NCBI GenBank assembly: GCA_021776335.1
Contig: JAJFGB010000001.1
Location: forward strand, 489,431-553,430
DNA length: 64,000 nucleotides
Source of the DNA: Hyphococcus sp.
GTDB lineage: Bacteria; Pseudomonadota; Alphaproteobacteria; Caulobacterales; Parvularculaceae
Direction: 5' to 3'
The translations under genes and the position numbers were made by a program. Every line of letters begins with the position of its first letter. The first letter of the stretch is position 1. Positions 18,186 through 26,937 of the stretch are shown here, in pieces. The notes beneath the pieces are model-generated. The model did no database searches. It was not told the DNA's origin and saw nothing but the letters and a program-made list of their open reading frames with translations.

Positions 18186-19190
18186 TTACACAATTGCGCT
18201 GGCCAAACGTTGGAAGAACCACAAAGCCGCGATAATCCCGAGACCATAACTGTAACTCAGGCGCAAGGGCGGCGCGTCAATCTGCACTGGCAAAGACCGG
18301 ATTATCCGCGATGCAACAAAGCCGAGGGTAAAGATGGCGGCTATAACTGCAAACTGGCCGGCCTCGACCCCCAGATTGAAAAAGGCCAACGCGCCGATTT
18401 TGGCTGTTTGCGGCAATCCGATTTCAGCAAGGGCAGCGGCAAAGCCCGCGCCGTGTACGAGGCCAAATCCGCCTGCCACAAGCATCGGCCGGCGCCAGGC
18501 GAGCGTATCGCGATCATTACGCGCAATTTCGCTTGCGAGAAAAACAATTGAGAGCGCGATAACCACTTCGACCGCCGGGACTGAAACGCGAATGACGTTG
18601 AGGGCGGTAAGGAAGATCGTCAGGGAATGGGCAAGGGTAAAACCCGTAACCGTGATGAGCACGCGCCGTGGGGTGCGGGCGATGTATAGAAGACCCGCAA
18701 GAAACAAAAGATGATCAATGCCGGAGAGAATATGCCGGATACCGATCATGAGATAGCTGGCGGCTACGCCGGAAAAACTCTCGCGACCAGGAACCAGCCA
18801 TTCGTTTTGCGCCGGGTCCAGAATGGCCGTTTTTGTTTCGTCGCCGAAATCGACCCTTATCAAGGTTGAAAGCGACGGGTTATAAAAGGGCCAAGTTATC
18901 GACAGCGATGCGCCTGAAAGCCCATCCGGACATTGATAGGTTGCAGCGCCCTCAAACCCGTTATTTCTTTGCGTCTCTTGAATGGCAGCACAATTTGCGC
19001 CGAGCCCGACGCCGGGCGTGTTGTTCTGTTGCACTGATGGCGGCGCCTTCCAGCTGAGCTGCACGCGGCCATCATCAAATTCTTCAAGCTCAATGAAAAG
19101 CGGCCTGCTGTCATGAGCCGCAGCCGGCGCCACAGGAAAAATTACAGCGACGAGTAAGAAGAGAGCGGCAAATCTGAGGAGCGTGCTCAT
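18186..19190 (-). CDS. HupE/UreJ family membrane protein
   Basis: 334 aa. A signal peptide ends in PAAAHDSR near residue 26. A soluble extracytoplasmic beta domain covers about residues 30-150. The membrane part begins near residue 150 with the HILSGIDHLLFLAGLLYI metal-binding motif typical of HupE/UreJ, and six further helices including GFGLVHGAGFAAAL. HupE/UreJ proteins are nickel or cobalt permeases, but this long form with an N-terminal periplasmic domain is of uncertain function. Its start overlaps the parvulin stop by 4 bp; third gene of the DUF3604 operon. Confidence 0.87.
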   Translation of the reverse strand: MSTLLRFAALFLLVAVIFPVAPAAAHDSRPLFIELEEFDDGRVQLSWKAPPSVQQNNTPGVGLGANCAAIQETQRNNGFEGAATYQCPDGLSGASLSITWPFYNPSLSTLIRVDFGDETKTAILDPAQNEWLVPGRESFSGVAASYLMIGIRHILSGIDHLLFLAGLLYIARTPRRVLITVTGFTLAHSLTIFLTALNVIRVSVPAVEVVIALSIVFLASEIARNDRDTLAWRRPMLVAGGFGLVHGAGFAAALAEIGLPQTAKIGALAFFNLGVEAGQFAVIAAIFTLGFVASRIIRSLPVQIDAPPLRLSYSYGLGIIAALWFFQRLASAIV

Positions 19191-20083
19191 TCCTTGTCGC
19201 TCGCGGTTGACTGGGTTGCTATGTCCTTGAGATCTATCACTGGCGCGTAGTCTTCAATGAGCGCATCGATTAGCTTTTCATTTTGCGCGCGTTGCTGCGC
19301 GCCGATGATGTCGGCAGCAACAACTTCTTTAACCTCCTCTAGCGGGGCAATGCGTCCGGGGGTGCGGGCTGTGATGTAAATGAGATGGGCGCCATATTCC
19401 GACGTTACTGGACCGCTCCAGATGGAAAGGGGTGTCGCGTCGGCGAAAATAATGTCTGTCGCGTCTTTGCCGAAATGACTTTTGATGTAGTCATAAGTCC
19501 GCTCCACATAATTTGTGTGAAACAGAAAGCGGTCGCCATAGCGCGTCGCATCTTCGAACACTGCACCGGATTGGCGCAATGCCGCGAGTAGAACTTCAGC
19601 CTCTCTGTCGATGTCGGTTGGGTTTTCTTTTGCGGAGACGAATACATGAGCGAATGTAGCGCCGGGCTGTATAGTGTAATTCGCTTTGTTTTGTTCGTAA
19701 AAACTAGCGAGGGCTTCTGCGTCTGGGTCTGCAGGTGTTGATGCCGCTTTTGTCATAAATTCAAATTTTTGCACCATACGCTGGCGGATAACGTAGTCCC
19801 CCTGATCGAGGCCCATGGCTTTGGCTTCGCGGTAAAGCGCTTCTTCTCTCAAATACTCGTCGATCAATCGCTGGCGGTCATTTTCATTCATCCCATCGAG
19901 GATTGCAGCGGCAGTTTCCAACTCAAATGCTTTTGACCGGTATTGAATGAAAGACAGCAGCGCGCCGCGATCAACAATAATCCGGTCTGGTTGTTCCGGC
20001 GGGCGTAAAAAGCTCATGCCTGCAAACAGCGCTGCGCCAGCAAGCAGGAAATGCAGCAAGGGATCTTTTAATAATTTCATCAT
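19187..20083 (-). CDS. Membrane-anchored parvulin-type peptidyl-prolyl isomerase
   Basis: 298 aa. A single N-terminal transmembrane segment (residues 5-25) anchors it with the rest in the periplasm. A SurA/PpiD-like helical region (to about residue 125) with EYLREEALYREAKAMGL precedes the parvulin core: FAHVFVSAKENP near residue 148, and GPVTSEYGAHLIYI near residue 228. Parvulins isomerise Xaa-Pro bonds and act as chaperones. It lies between the DUF3604 and HupE/UreJ genes, so its client may be one of them (inference). Confidence 0.85.
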   Translation of the reverse strand: MMKLLKDPLLHFLLAGAALFAGMSFLRPPEQPDRIIVDRGALLSFIQYRSKAFELETAAAILDGMNENDRQRLIDEYLREEALYREAKAMGLDQGDYVIRQRMVQKFEFMTKAASTPADPDAEALASFYEQNKANYTIQPGATFAHVFVSAKENPTDIDREAEVLLAALRQSGAVFEDATRYGDRFLFHTNYVERTYDYIKSHFGKDATDIIFADATPLSIWSGPVTSEYGAHLIYITARTPGRIAPLEEVKEVVAADIIGAQQRAQNEKLIDALIEDYAPVIDLKDIATQSTASDKE

Positions 20084-20107
20084 TGTTATGCGCCGATCGC
20101 CGCCTGA

Positions 20108-22075
20108 TCAGGGCGTATACCAGATCGGTGATGTGTATGCGCGTTCCTGGATGACTTCCGCATAGCCTTCGGGTGGTGCAGCGCCCATGGCGACGGAATC
20201 ATATAGAGAATTACGCGGCGTCGGGATTTGTAAGACGCGCACATAATAAAAGGCGCGGGCGTTAGCGCTGAATTCCGGGTCGCGCCAGACAGCGGCAAGC
20301 TCCGGCGCGCCGATCGAGTTTTCATAAAGCGCGGTTTTGTGATCAACACTATCGCCTACGGAGGGCAATTTGCCATTTGCATCAGGCGTTCGCTCGCCGG
20401 ACCAAATCACGTCAAAGACTTTTTCTTGCGCCTTGCCGTCGGGACCAAGCCAGCCCTTAATGATTTGCACCCGGTCAAGATTGGCGCCTTTGGGGTCTTT
20501 CACTGCGTGCACAAGAAAAGACGGCGCCTGGGGCGCGGCGGAAAGATCACCGCCCATGGGAACGCCTTTTGCGTATCCTGCTGTCGCCAGATCGCGGGCG
20601 TTAAGATCGCTGTTTGCGAAATAATATCCGCCAAAGAACCGCACCGCCATGCGCGGACCGGTCGTGCCGTAGACCTCGCGGCGTTTGAAAGCGGCGATAA
20701 TTTCTTCCCGGTTGTTTTCCCGAGCCCAGACTGCCGCAAGACCAGATGCGGACATCTCCCAGCCGGGAACGTCGGCAAAACCTTTGGCCTTGTTTTCGGG
20801 AATTGAGTCGAGCGCCATCTTGCCCATGAAATTATTTTCTTCCGCGGTCGCTAGTCCGGAGTGACTGTCGGTGGAGCCGATCATGCCGAGCTTATATGGA
20901 TTAACGCCGAGCTGTTCTTCGACCTCCAATCCGGTCTGTAACGCGGAGCGCACATAGTCGCCCTCGGTCACGGGCGGTGACAATGGTGTTGCGGCGCGGG
21001 CGTCAATAAGGGCGTTGAAGAATTCAAAACCGGCGAATTCATCGTCCGGCGAGAGCAACGGATGGGTTTCAGAAGTGCCTTTGATCTGCGTTACTTCTGC
21101 AACTGGCTCCCATGTTGCGCGCAAGCGTGCATAGGTTTCGTCGATTGGCTCACCCGCCGTGGTGACCCGCGCAAACATCTCCCCCTTGGAGATATTTGAA
21201 TTATGTGGGATCGAAACAAAATCAGCGCCCGTCGCCGCATTTGTTTCTGCAAGCCATGCCCATAAATCTTCCGGATTGGCGCTGTCATTGGCGGAAAAGG
21301 GCAGGAATGAATTGGCGAGATCGGCCCCCGCTGGCGTCATGACAATGCGGTGAAGATTGGCGCCGTCGGTTGTCGGCGTATATTCCCAACCGATGATGGC
21401 GGTGAACTTTCCTGGATCATTATGCCGCTCCGCTGCGCTCACATTATATTCCCAATGAGAACGAAAGACGTCGTCGATGATGAGGTCGTCAAACAGAGTC
21501 GGGTCCGAAGATACCCAACGGACTGCACGGGCCGTATTGTCGGCCGCGGTGAAAGTATCGGCAATCTTCCAACGCAACGCCGTAAGGGCGCCGATTTTTT
21601 TTGGTCGATCCGCCTCATCCATACCGACAGAATTGATGCCCATGAGAAATAAGCCAAAGGCGTCTCGTTTGCGGCCCGCATCATTGAGTTGTACGAGGCG
21701 ACGCCCCAGACGTGTTTTGGCAAGCCGTTGATCCTTTAGTGTAAGAAGGCTGTAAGGCACCCCGAGCATGCCAGCATGATCGGTGACGGCGAGAAAATCG
21801 AGCGGCGTTTCGATCTGCACTTTTGCGCGGTGATAGGGATGAACAACCGGCTCACCTTTGGCGAAGCGGTAGGCGGTGTCAGCATCCGCGGAACGGTTTT
21901 CAAGAAAATACGCATCCACGGACCGGTTGGTGTGGAGATGCGTATCGCCCCAAAGCAGTTGATCGGGGTTTTCCTGGGCGGCGGCGGCGCCAATAAGAAC
22001 GGCGCAGGAGCACGCAGCGAATAAAGATCTCTTAGCGATTGCACGAGCAGTTTGACGCCCGGTTGGTTGGACCAT
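20108..22075 (-). CDS. DUF3604 domain exported protein (PHP-like metal hydrolase)
   Basis: 655 aa from the ATG at 22073-22075; the open frame runs 115 codons further upstream into the aldehyde dehydrogenase gene, with no family match. A signal peptide ends AAAQENP near residue 36. The metal site starts LLWGDTHLHTNRSVDA, then FLAVTDHAGMLG, SIPHNSNISKG and GSTDSHSG, the His/Asp pattern of PHP-like phosphoesterases. DUF3604 proteins have no assigned substrate. It is the first gene of an operon with parvulin and HupE/UreJ genes. Confidence 0.88.
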   Translation of the reverse strand: MVQPTGRQTARAIAKRSLFAACSCAVLIGAAAAQENPDQLLWGDTHLHTNRSVDAYFLENRSADADTAYRFAKGEPVVHPYHRAKVQIETPLDFLAVTDHAGMLGVPYSLLTLKDQRLAKTRLGRRLVQLNDAGRKRDAFGLFLMGINSVGMDEADRPKKIGALTALRWKIADTFTAADNTARAVRWVSSDPTLFDDLIIDDVFRSHWEYNVSAAERHNDPGKFTAIIGWEYTPTTDGANLHRIVMTPAGADLANSFLPFSANDSANPEDLWAWLAETNAATGADFVSIPHNSNISKGEMFARVTTAGEPIDETYARLRATWEPVAEVTQIKGTSETHPLLSPDDEFAGFEFFNALIDARAATPLSPPVTEGDYVRSALQTGLEVEEQLGVNPYKLGMIGSTDSHSGLATAEENNFMGKMALDSIPENKAKGFADVPGWEMSASGLAAVWARENNREEIIAAFKRREVYGTTGPRMAVRFFGGYYFANSDLNARDLATAGYAKGVPMGGDLSAAPQAPSFLVHAVKDPKGANLDRVQIIKGWLGPDGKAQEKVFDVIWSGERTPDANGKLPSVGDSVDHKTALYENSIGAPELAAVWRDPEFSANARAFYYVRVLQIPTPRNSLYDSVAMGAAPPEGYAEVIQERAYTSPIWYTP

Positions 22076-22115
22076 TTTTATCCTGTTCCCTCTTATTGAT
22101 CTACGCGCCAGGCGC

Positions 22116-23543
22116 TCATCCAGCCGGGCGGATGACCGCCTTTGTCTCCAGAAAATCTTCCAGGCCAAATTCGCCCCATTCACGTCCATTGCCGGATTGT
22201 TTATATCCGCCAAAGGGCGCTGAAAAGTCCACGCCAGCGCCGTTGAGTATAACCTGACCGGCGCGCAAACGCTTTGCGACTTTTCCTGCGTGACTGACAT
22301 CGCCGCTGAAAACATAAGCGGCAAGCCCGTAGGGCGTATCATTGGCGATCGCGATTGCGTCGTCTTCACTCTCATAGCCGATGATGGAAAGGACCGGCCC
22401 GAAGATCTCTTCACGGGCAATGGTCATGTCGTTTGTGACATTGGCAAACACTGTCGGCTTTACATAGTAGCCGTGTTCAACATTTTCGGGCTTGCCCGGC
22501 CCGCCAGCGACAAGTGCGGCGCCTTCGGCGACGCCGATTTCAATCAACGCCTGAATTTTTGTCCATTGCTGATTGCTGACGACGGGACCGATGGTTGTGC
22601 CTTCCTGGTTTGGATCGCCGACCTTAATCGTGGCGGCGACGGCTTTTGCGATGGCCGCTGCTGCATCCATTTTCGCTGCGGGCACCAGCATGCGTGTCGG
22701 CGCATTGCAGGATTGGCCTGAATTCATCATGCAGGCGACGACGCCATGGCCAACAGCGGCTTGCAAGTCCGCATCGTCAAGAATGATGTTCGCAGACTTG
22801 CCGCCGAGTTCCTGCGCAACGCGTTTTACGGTTGTCGCTGCGGTTTTGGCGACTTCAACGCCGGCTCTCGTTGATCCGGTGAAAGAGACCATGTCGATTT
22901 CCGGATGGGCGGCGATCGCAGCGCCAACATCGGGACCAGTACCGTTGACCATATTAAAAACGCCCTTCGGCACGCCGGCATCGTCAAGTATTTCCGTCAG
23001 GATATAGGCGGAAATAGGCGCGATTTCTGAAGGTTTCAGGACAATAGTGCAGCCAGCCGCAAGGGCAGGCGCGACCTTGCAGGCGATCTGATTAATCGGC
23101 CAGTTCCACGGTGTGATGAAGCCAACGACGCCGACCGGTTCCTTGATCAGATCATGGGCGCCGCGGGGTTGCGTGAATTTATATTCCTTCAAAATTTCGT
23201 TAGTGGTTTGAAAATGCGCAAGGCCGGTCGCGGCCTGGGCCTCCATCGCGAGTTTCATCGGCGCGCCCATCTCTTCGCTGATCGCCACCGCCAGATCTGC
23301 ATATCTAGCCTGATAAGCAGCGAGGATCTTTTCGAGAAGCGCTACCCGTTCATCACGGCTGGTCTGCGAATAATTATGAAACGCAGCGCGTGCTGCACAG
23401 GCGGCTGTATCGATGTCCGCGGGGACACCGAGAGAAATCTTTGCAAATGCGGATTCGTCAGCAGGATTGATGACATCGAGTGTTTGCCGACCGGTCGGTT
23501 CTATCCATGCGCCATTGATATAAAACTTTGTGAGGTCGCGCAT
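22116..23543 (-). CDS. Aldehyde dehydrogenase (NAD(P)+), ALDH superfamily
   Basis: 475 aa from ATG 23543, with GGAG 6 nt upstream; an upstream start adds 13 residues without family match. It oxidises an aldehyde to the acid. Signatures: FITPWNWPINQIA near residue 140, SFTGSTRAGVEV near residue 220, catalytic Glu in VAQELGGKSANI near residue 245 and catalytic Cys in NSGQSCNAPTRM near residue 278. Divergent from the Crp/Fnr gene 348 bp away. The substrate may be an aldehyde from the nearby quinohaemoprotein dehydrogenase (inference). Confidence 0.93.
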   Translation of the reverse strand: MRDLTKFYINGAWIEPTGRQTLDVINPADESAFAKISLGVPADIDTAACAARAAFHNYSQTSRDERVALLEKILAAYQARYADLAVAISEEMGAPMKLAMEAQAATGLAHFQTTNEILKEYKFTQPRGAHDLIKEPVGVVGFITPWNWPINQIACKVAPALAAGCTIVLKPSEIAPISAYILTEILDDAGVPKGVFNMVNGTGPDVGAAIAAHPEIDMVSFTGSTRAGVEVAKTAATTVKRVAQELGGKSANIILDDADLQAAVGHGVVACMMNSGQSCNAPTRMLVPAAKMDAAAAIAKAVAATIKVGDPNQEGTTIGPVVSNQQWTKIQALIEIGVAEGAALVAGGPGKPENVEHGYYVKPTVFANVTNDMTIAREEIFGPVLSIIGYESEDDAIAIANDTPYGLAAYVFSGDVSHAGKVAKRLRAGQVILNGAGVDFSAPFGGYKQSGNGREWGEFGLEDFLETKAVIRPAG

Positions 23544-23891
23544 ATGCTCTCCATCAATGGTTGGAGCGATGTCACTCGTCACGCCACCATGTCCATCGCT
23601 CGCACAAGGGCGGCGGCATCATAGGCGCTATTGCGGTCAGCGAGACAGCGCGAAAAGCAGTCGGTCTCGAGCAGGCTCGGCGTCACGCGCGTTTGGGTGT
23701 ATCAACAACAGGCCTCATAATTATGGACTCTGATGCGAGGAGATTCGGCCAATATGCAGCAGCATACCGATCGCTGCATTTTTTGATTGCACGATTGTAT
23801 CGCAGTGCAATATATTCACCAATTGGTTGTTTTTTTCAGCGCTAAATGGGTGTAAAGTGCCCATGAGCTGACATTCCCGGGGGAGGGTTTT
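23544..23891. promoter_or_regulatory. Divergent intergenic region with candidate operator
   Basis: 348 bp between the divergent aldehyde dehydrogenase and Crp/Fnr genes, without a credible gene. An inverted repeat ATTGCAC-N12-GTGCAAT lies at 23786-23811, about 80 bp before the Crp/Fnr start, with a GAT-TGT-ATC element inside it. A Crp/Fnr-type dimer could bind here. The ribosome binding site GGGGAGG (about 23880-23886) sits before the TTG start of the Crp/Fnr gene. Confidence 0.4.
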
Positions 23892-24587
23892 TTGGTTGAA
23901 GGCGCGGAATATCTTGATTGGATCGGTATGCTGCCAGCGAACGTGCAGGCGGCTGTGTTGGCCCAAATGACACCATTGTCGCTACCGGCCGGCGCCTTTC
24001 TGTACGAACGAGGCAGCCCTTCACAAGGGATATTCCGGATTAACAAAGGTACTGTCCGGCTTTTCTTTTTAACTGCGAGCGGCCGTGAGTTGGTTCTGAA
24101 ACGGTTTCACGCAACTGAAAGTGTTGGCGAAGTTGCTACAGTTGAAGGGCGCCATCATGAGCTTTTCGCTGAAGCGGTGACGGACTGTGAGCTTAGCGTC
24201 CTCAGTTTTGAAAAACTCGCTGCGCTGCGAGAGCAATACCCGGCTGTCAATTCGGCCTTGCTCGTAGTTATGACGCGTGTCGCGCGAAATGCGCTCAACT
24301 TTATAGAAGAAATTGCCGTTTTCTCTCTCGAAGCACGCGTGGCGTCGCGTCTTCGTTGGCTGGCTTCGTGCGCCGATGCGCGTGGCGAGGAGGTGTAACT
24401 ATTGAAGGTGCCGCAAAAGGAGCTTGGTCTGATGGTGGGCGCGTCGCGTCAGGCAATCAACAAGGTTTTATCGGATATGCAAAAGCTCGGGGTGCTGAAA
24501 ACATCCTATGGCGCTATTTCGATTATCGATGTGGAGAAATTGCAGCAAATCAGCGAGCAAGCGGAAAAGAGATATTCGGGCGACTAA
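23892..24587 (+). pseudogene. Crp/Fnr family regulator interrupted by an in-frame TAA
   Basis: The first part (TTG 23892, with GGGGAGG about 5 nt upstream, to TAA 24396-24398, 168 aa) has the cyclic-nucleotide-binding barrel, with GAFLYERGSPSQGIFRI and GEVATVEG, and the long dimer helix. The same reading frame continues after the stop with KVPQKELGLMVGASRQAINKVLSDMQKLGVL, the Crp-type helix-turn-helix. No frameshift is needed: one codon separates the two. The stop falls in the hinge between domains. This is either a nonsense mutation, a sequence error, or two proteins made by reinitiation (see the ribosome binding site at 24388). Divergent from the aldehyde dehydrogenase, so it may once have controlled it. 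Confidence 0.75.
24388..24404 (+). promoter_or_regulatory. Consensus ribosome binding site and TTG restart within the Crp/Fnr gene
   Basis: AGGAGGT (24388-24394) is a full match to the anti-Shine-Dalgarno, followed 7 nt later by a TTG at 24402 that opens the DNA-binding domain frame (61 codons, to 24587). The interrupting TAA (24396-24398) lies in the spacer. This arrangement would allow a terminating ribosome to restart and make the helix-turn-helix domain as a separate protein. Use as a real start is inference. Confidence 0.45.
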
Positions 24588-24734
24588 GTGTCAAACGCAT
24601 CTCGGGCTAGAGGTCTGTTTTGGGGCCTGAATTGTCACATTCGCGACTGTTTTTTTCGCTGGCACCGCGCCTTCAACAGCCGTCATATAGTTTCAGCCAA
24701 ATATTGGCGTGATAATCGCCTGAAAGGGAGAGAT

Positions 24735-26915
24735 ATGGCCGGCTCAATCAAGCTGTGGATGCCGCTTGTCGCCAGTATTCTCGTGTTAGCGATTACCGGA
24801 TGCGGCAGGGAAGAAGGGGCTGCCAGCGGTCCGGAGGCGCAAACCGAACCAAACTCAATCGACCCCAGTGCGGCGGCGATCATCAACGCCGACGAAACCC
24901 CCGGTGAATGGCTCAGTCATGGCCGCACCTATTCGGAACAGCGATTTTCACCGCTCGCCGAAATTCACACCAGCAATGTCGACGATCTTGGCCTCGCCTG
25001 GTCTTTTGATCTTGGAACCAGCCGCGGCATTGAAGCGACGCCGATCATTCATGACGGCGTGATGTATGTCACCGCGAGCTGGAATATTGTTTACGCGCTC
25101 GACGCGAAGAGCGGCGCTGAGCTGTGGCGTTTTGATCCGCAAGTTGATCGGTCCAGAGCCGCTTTTATGTGCTGCGATATTGTTAATCGCGGCGTCGCCC
25201 TGTGGGGCAACAAAATCTTTACAGGGACAATTGACGGTCGGTTGATCGCCCTTGACGCCAAAAGCGGTGAAAAATATTGGGATGTTCAGACGGTCGACCT
25301 CTCCAAACCCTATTCCATTACCGGCGCCCCTCGCGTTGTTAAAGGCAAAGTGATTATTGGCAATGGCGGCGCCGAGCTTGGCGTTCGCGGTTATGTTACT
25401 GCCTATGATGCGGATACCGGCGAACTCGCCTGGCGCTTTTATACGGTGCCAGGCGATGTAGCGAAAGAACCTGAAAGCGCTGCCATGGCGCAAGCCATGA
25501 CGACATGGAATGGCGAATGGTGGAAGGCCGGCGGTGGCGGCACGGTGTGGGATTCCATGGCCTATGATCCCGACCTCGATCTTTTCTATATCGGTGTCGG
25601 CAATGGCTCGCCCTGGAATCAGGAGATTCGCAGTCCCGGCGGCGGGGATAATCTTTTCCTCTCATCTATTGTCGCGCTTCGTCCGGATACCGGCGACTAT
25701 GTCTGGCATTATCAGACGACGCCGGGTGAGACGTGGGATTACACAGCAACCCAGCACATGATCCTTGCTGATCTCAAAATCGACGGCGCAGTTCGTAAAG
25801 TTATTATGCAGGCGCCAAAAAACGGTTTCTTCTATGTGCTTGATCGTGAGACCGGAGAGTTTATCTCCGCAAAGAATTTCGTGCCGGTGAACTGGGCAAC
25901 GCATATCGATCCGGAAACCGGGCGGCCAGTAGAAATCGAAGATGCGCGCTGGCCGGGTAAAGCGCCTTATCTACAATTACCGGGGCCGCTCGGCGCCCAT
26001 AACTGGCATCCAATGTCCTATAATCCCGACACCGGGTTTGTTTATATCCCCGCTCAGGAAGGGCCGTGGGTCTATGCCGAAGATCAATCCTACGAATACA
26101 AAGAGGGCGCCTGGAACACCGGGTCCGATTTTTCTCTGGCGATGTTGCCCAGCGATGAGGCGCAGTTTCGTGCGTTGAAATCCATGGTGCGCGGGCGTCT
26201 GCTTGCCTGGGATCCAGTGAAGCAGGAACCGGCCTGGTCTTTTGAACATGGCGGCCCGTGGAATGGCGGTGTTCTTTCGACTGCGGGCGGGCTTGTCTTT
26301 CAGGGAACAGCGGATGCGCATTTCGCGGCTTATGACGCTGTAAACGGCGCGCGGTTATGGCGGTTCTTTACGCAGACCGGGATCGTTGCTGCGCCGATTA
26401 GCTACGCCATTGACGGTGAACAATATATCGCTGTCGCTGCGGGATGGGGCGGGTCCTTTACGCTGGGATATGGCGGTCCATTGCCTTCCGGCAGCGTGCC
26501 GAATGTCGGGCGCGTTCTTGTCTTTAAAGTCGATGCGAATGGCGCCTTGCCGGCAATCGCCGATTCTCAGTTCGTAGCGCCAACGCCGCCGCCCGCCACG
26601 GCGTCACAAGAAATCGTCGCTGCGGGGTTCCAGGCATATGCCAATTACTGCGTGACCTGTCACGGCGATCAGGCGCAATCGTCGGGGCTTGTGCCGAATT
26701 TAAGATATTCATCTCTGCTCGGCGATACTGACGCGTGGAATGCGGTTGTGCGCGAAGGCGCATTTGCCGCGTCGGGCATGGGAAATTTTGGCGCCATCAT
26801 CGATCGCGAGCAATCAGAGGCGATCCGCGCTTACGTTATTTCCGAAGCCAATAACGGGTATGACGCAGCCTTTTATGAAAAGATTGCACGAGAAGTGAAT
26901 AACGCCGCCCAGTAA
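24735..26915 (+). CDS. PQQ-dependent quinohaemoprotein alcohol dehydrogenase, lipoprotein
   Basis: 726 aa from ATG 24735 (GGGAG upstream). A lipobox LAITGC anchors it in the periplasm. The eight-bladed PQQ propeller carries the adjacent Cys146-Cys147 pair (FMCCDIV), the catalytic Asp335 in TWDYTATQH and tryptophan-docking repeats such as GAELWRF and GARLWRF. A C-terminal cytochrome c domain has CVTCH at residues 639-643. Type II quinohaemoproteins oxidise primary alcohols and pass electrons through the haem. Followed 22 bp later by the alkylsulfatase gene, likely one operon. Substrate unknown. Confidence 0.92.
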   Translation: MAGSIKLWMPLVASILVLAITGCGREEGAASGPEAQTEPNSIDPSAAAIINADETPGEWLSHGRTYSEQRFSPLAEIHTSNVDDLGLAWSFDLGTSRGIEATPIIHDGVMYVTASWNIVYALDAKSGAELWRFDPQVDRSRAAFMCCDIVNRGVALWGNKIFTGTIDGRLIALDAKSGEKYWDVQTVDLSKPYSITGAPRVVKGKVIIGNGGAELGVRGYVTAYDADTGELAWRFYTVPGDVAKEPESAAMAQAMTTWNGEWWKAGGGGTVWDSMAYDPDLDLFYIGVGNGSPWNQEIRSPGGGDNLFLSSIVALRPDTGDYVWHYQTTPGETWDYTATQHMILADLKIDGAVRKVIMQAPKNGFFYVLDRETGEFISAKNFVPVNWATHIDPETGRPVEIEDARWPGKAPYLQLPGPLGAHNWHPMSYNPDTGFVYIPAQEGPWVYAEDQSYEYKEGAWNTGSDFSLAMLPSDEAQFRALKSMVRGRLLAWDPVKQEPAWSFEHGGPWNGGVLSTAGGLVFQGTADAHFAAYDAVNGARLWRFFTQTGIVAAPISYAIDGEQYIAVAAGWGGSFTLGYGGPLPSGSVPNVGRVLVFKVDANGALPAIADSQFVAPTPPPATASQEIVAAGFQAYANYCVTCHGDQAQSSGLVPNLRYSSLLGDTDAWNAVVREGAFAASGMGNFGAIIDREQSEAIRAYVISEANNGYDAAFYEKIAREVNNAAQ

Positions 26916-26937
26916 GCGCGTTGATGGAGAGACAGAC

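Noticed and set aside
22076-22420. N-terminal extension of the DUF3604 frame
   Set aside because: It overlaps the aldehyde dehydrogenase coding end; a clean signal peptide starts at the ATG 22075.
23561-23845. Open frames in the aldehyde dehydrogenase/Crp intergenic region
   Set aside because: Rich in His/Arg/Ser from GC-rich shadow reading, no motif; they overlap the promoter region.
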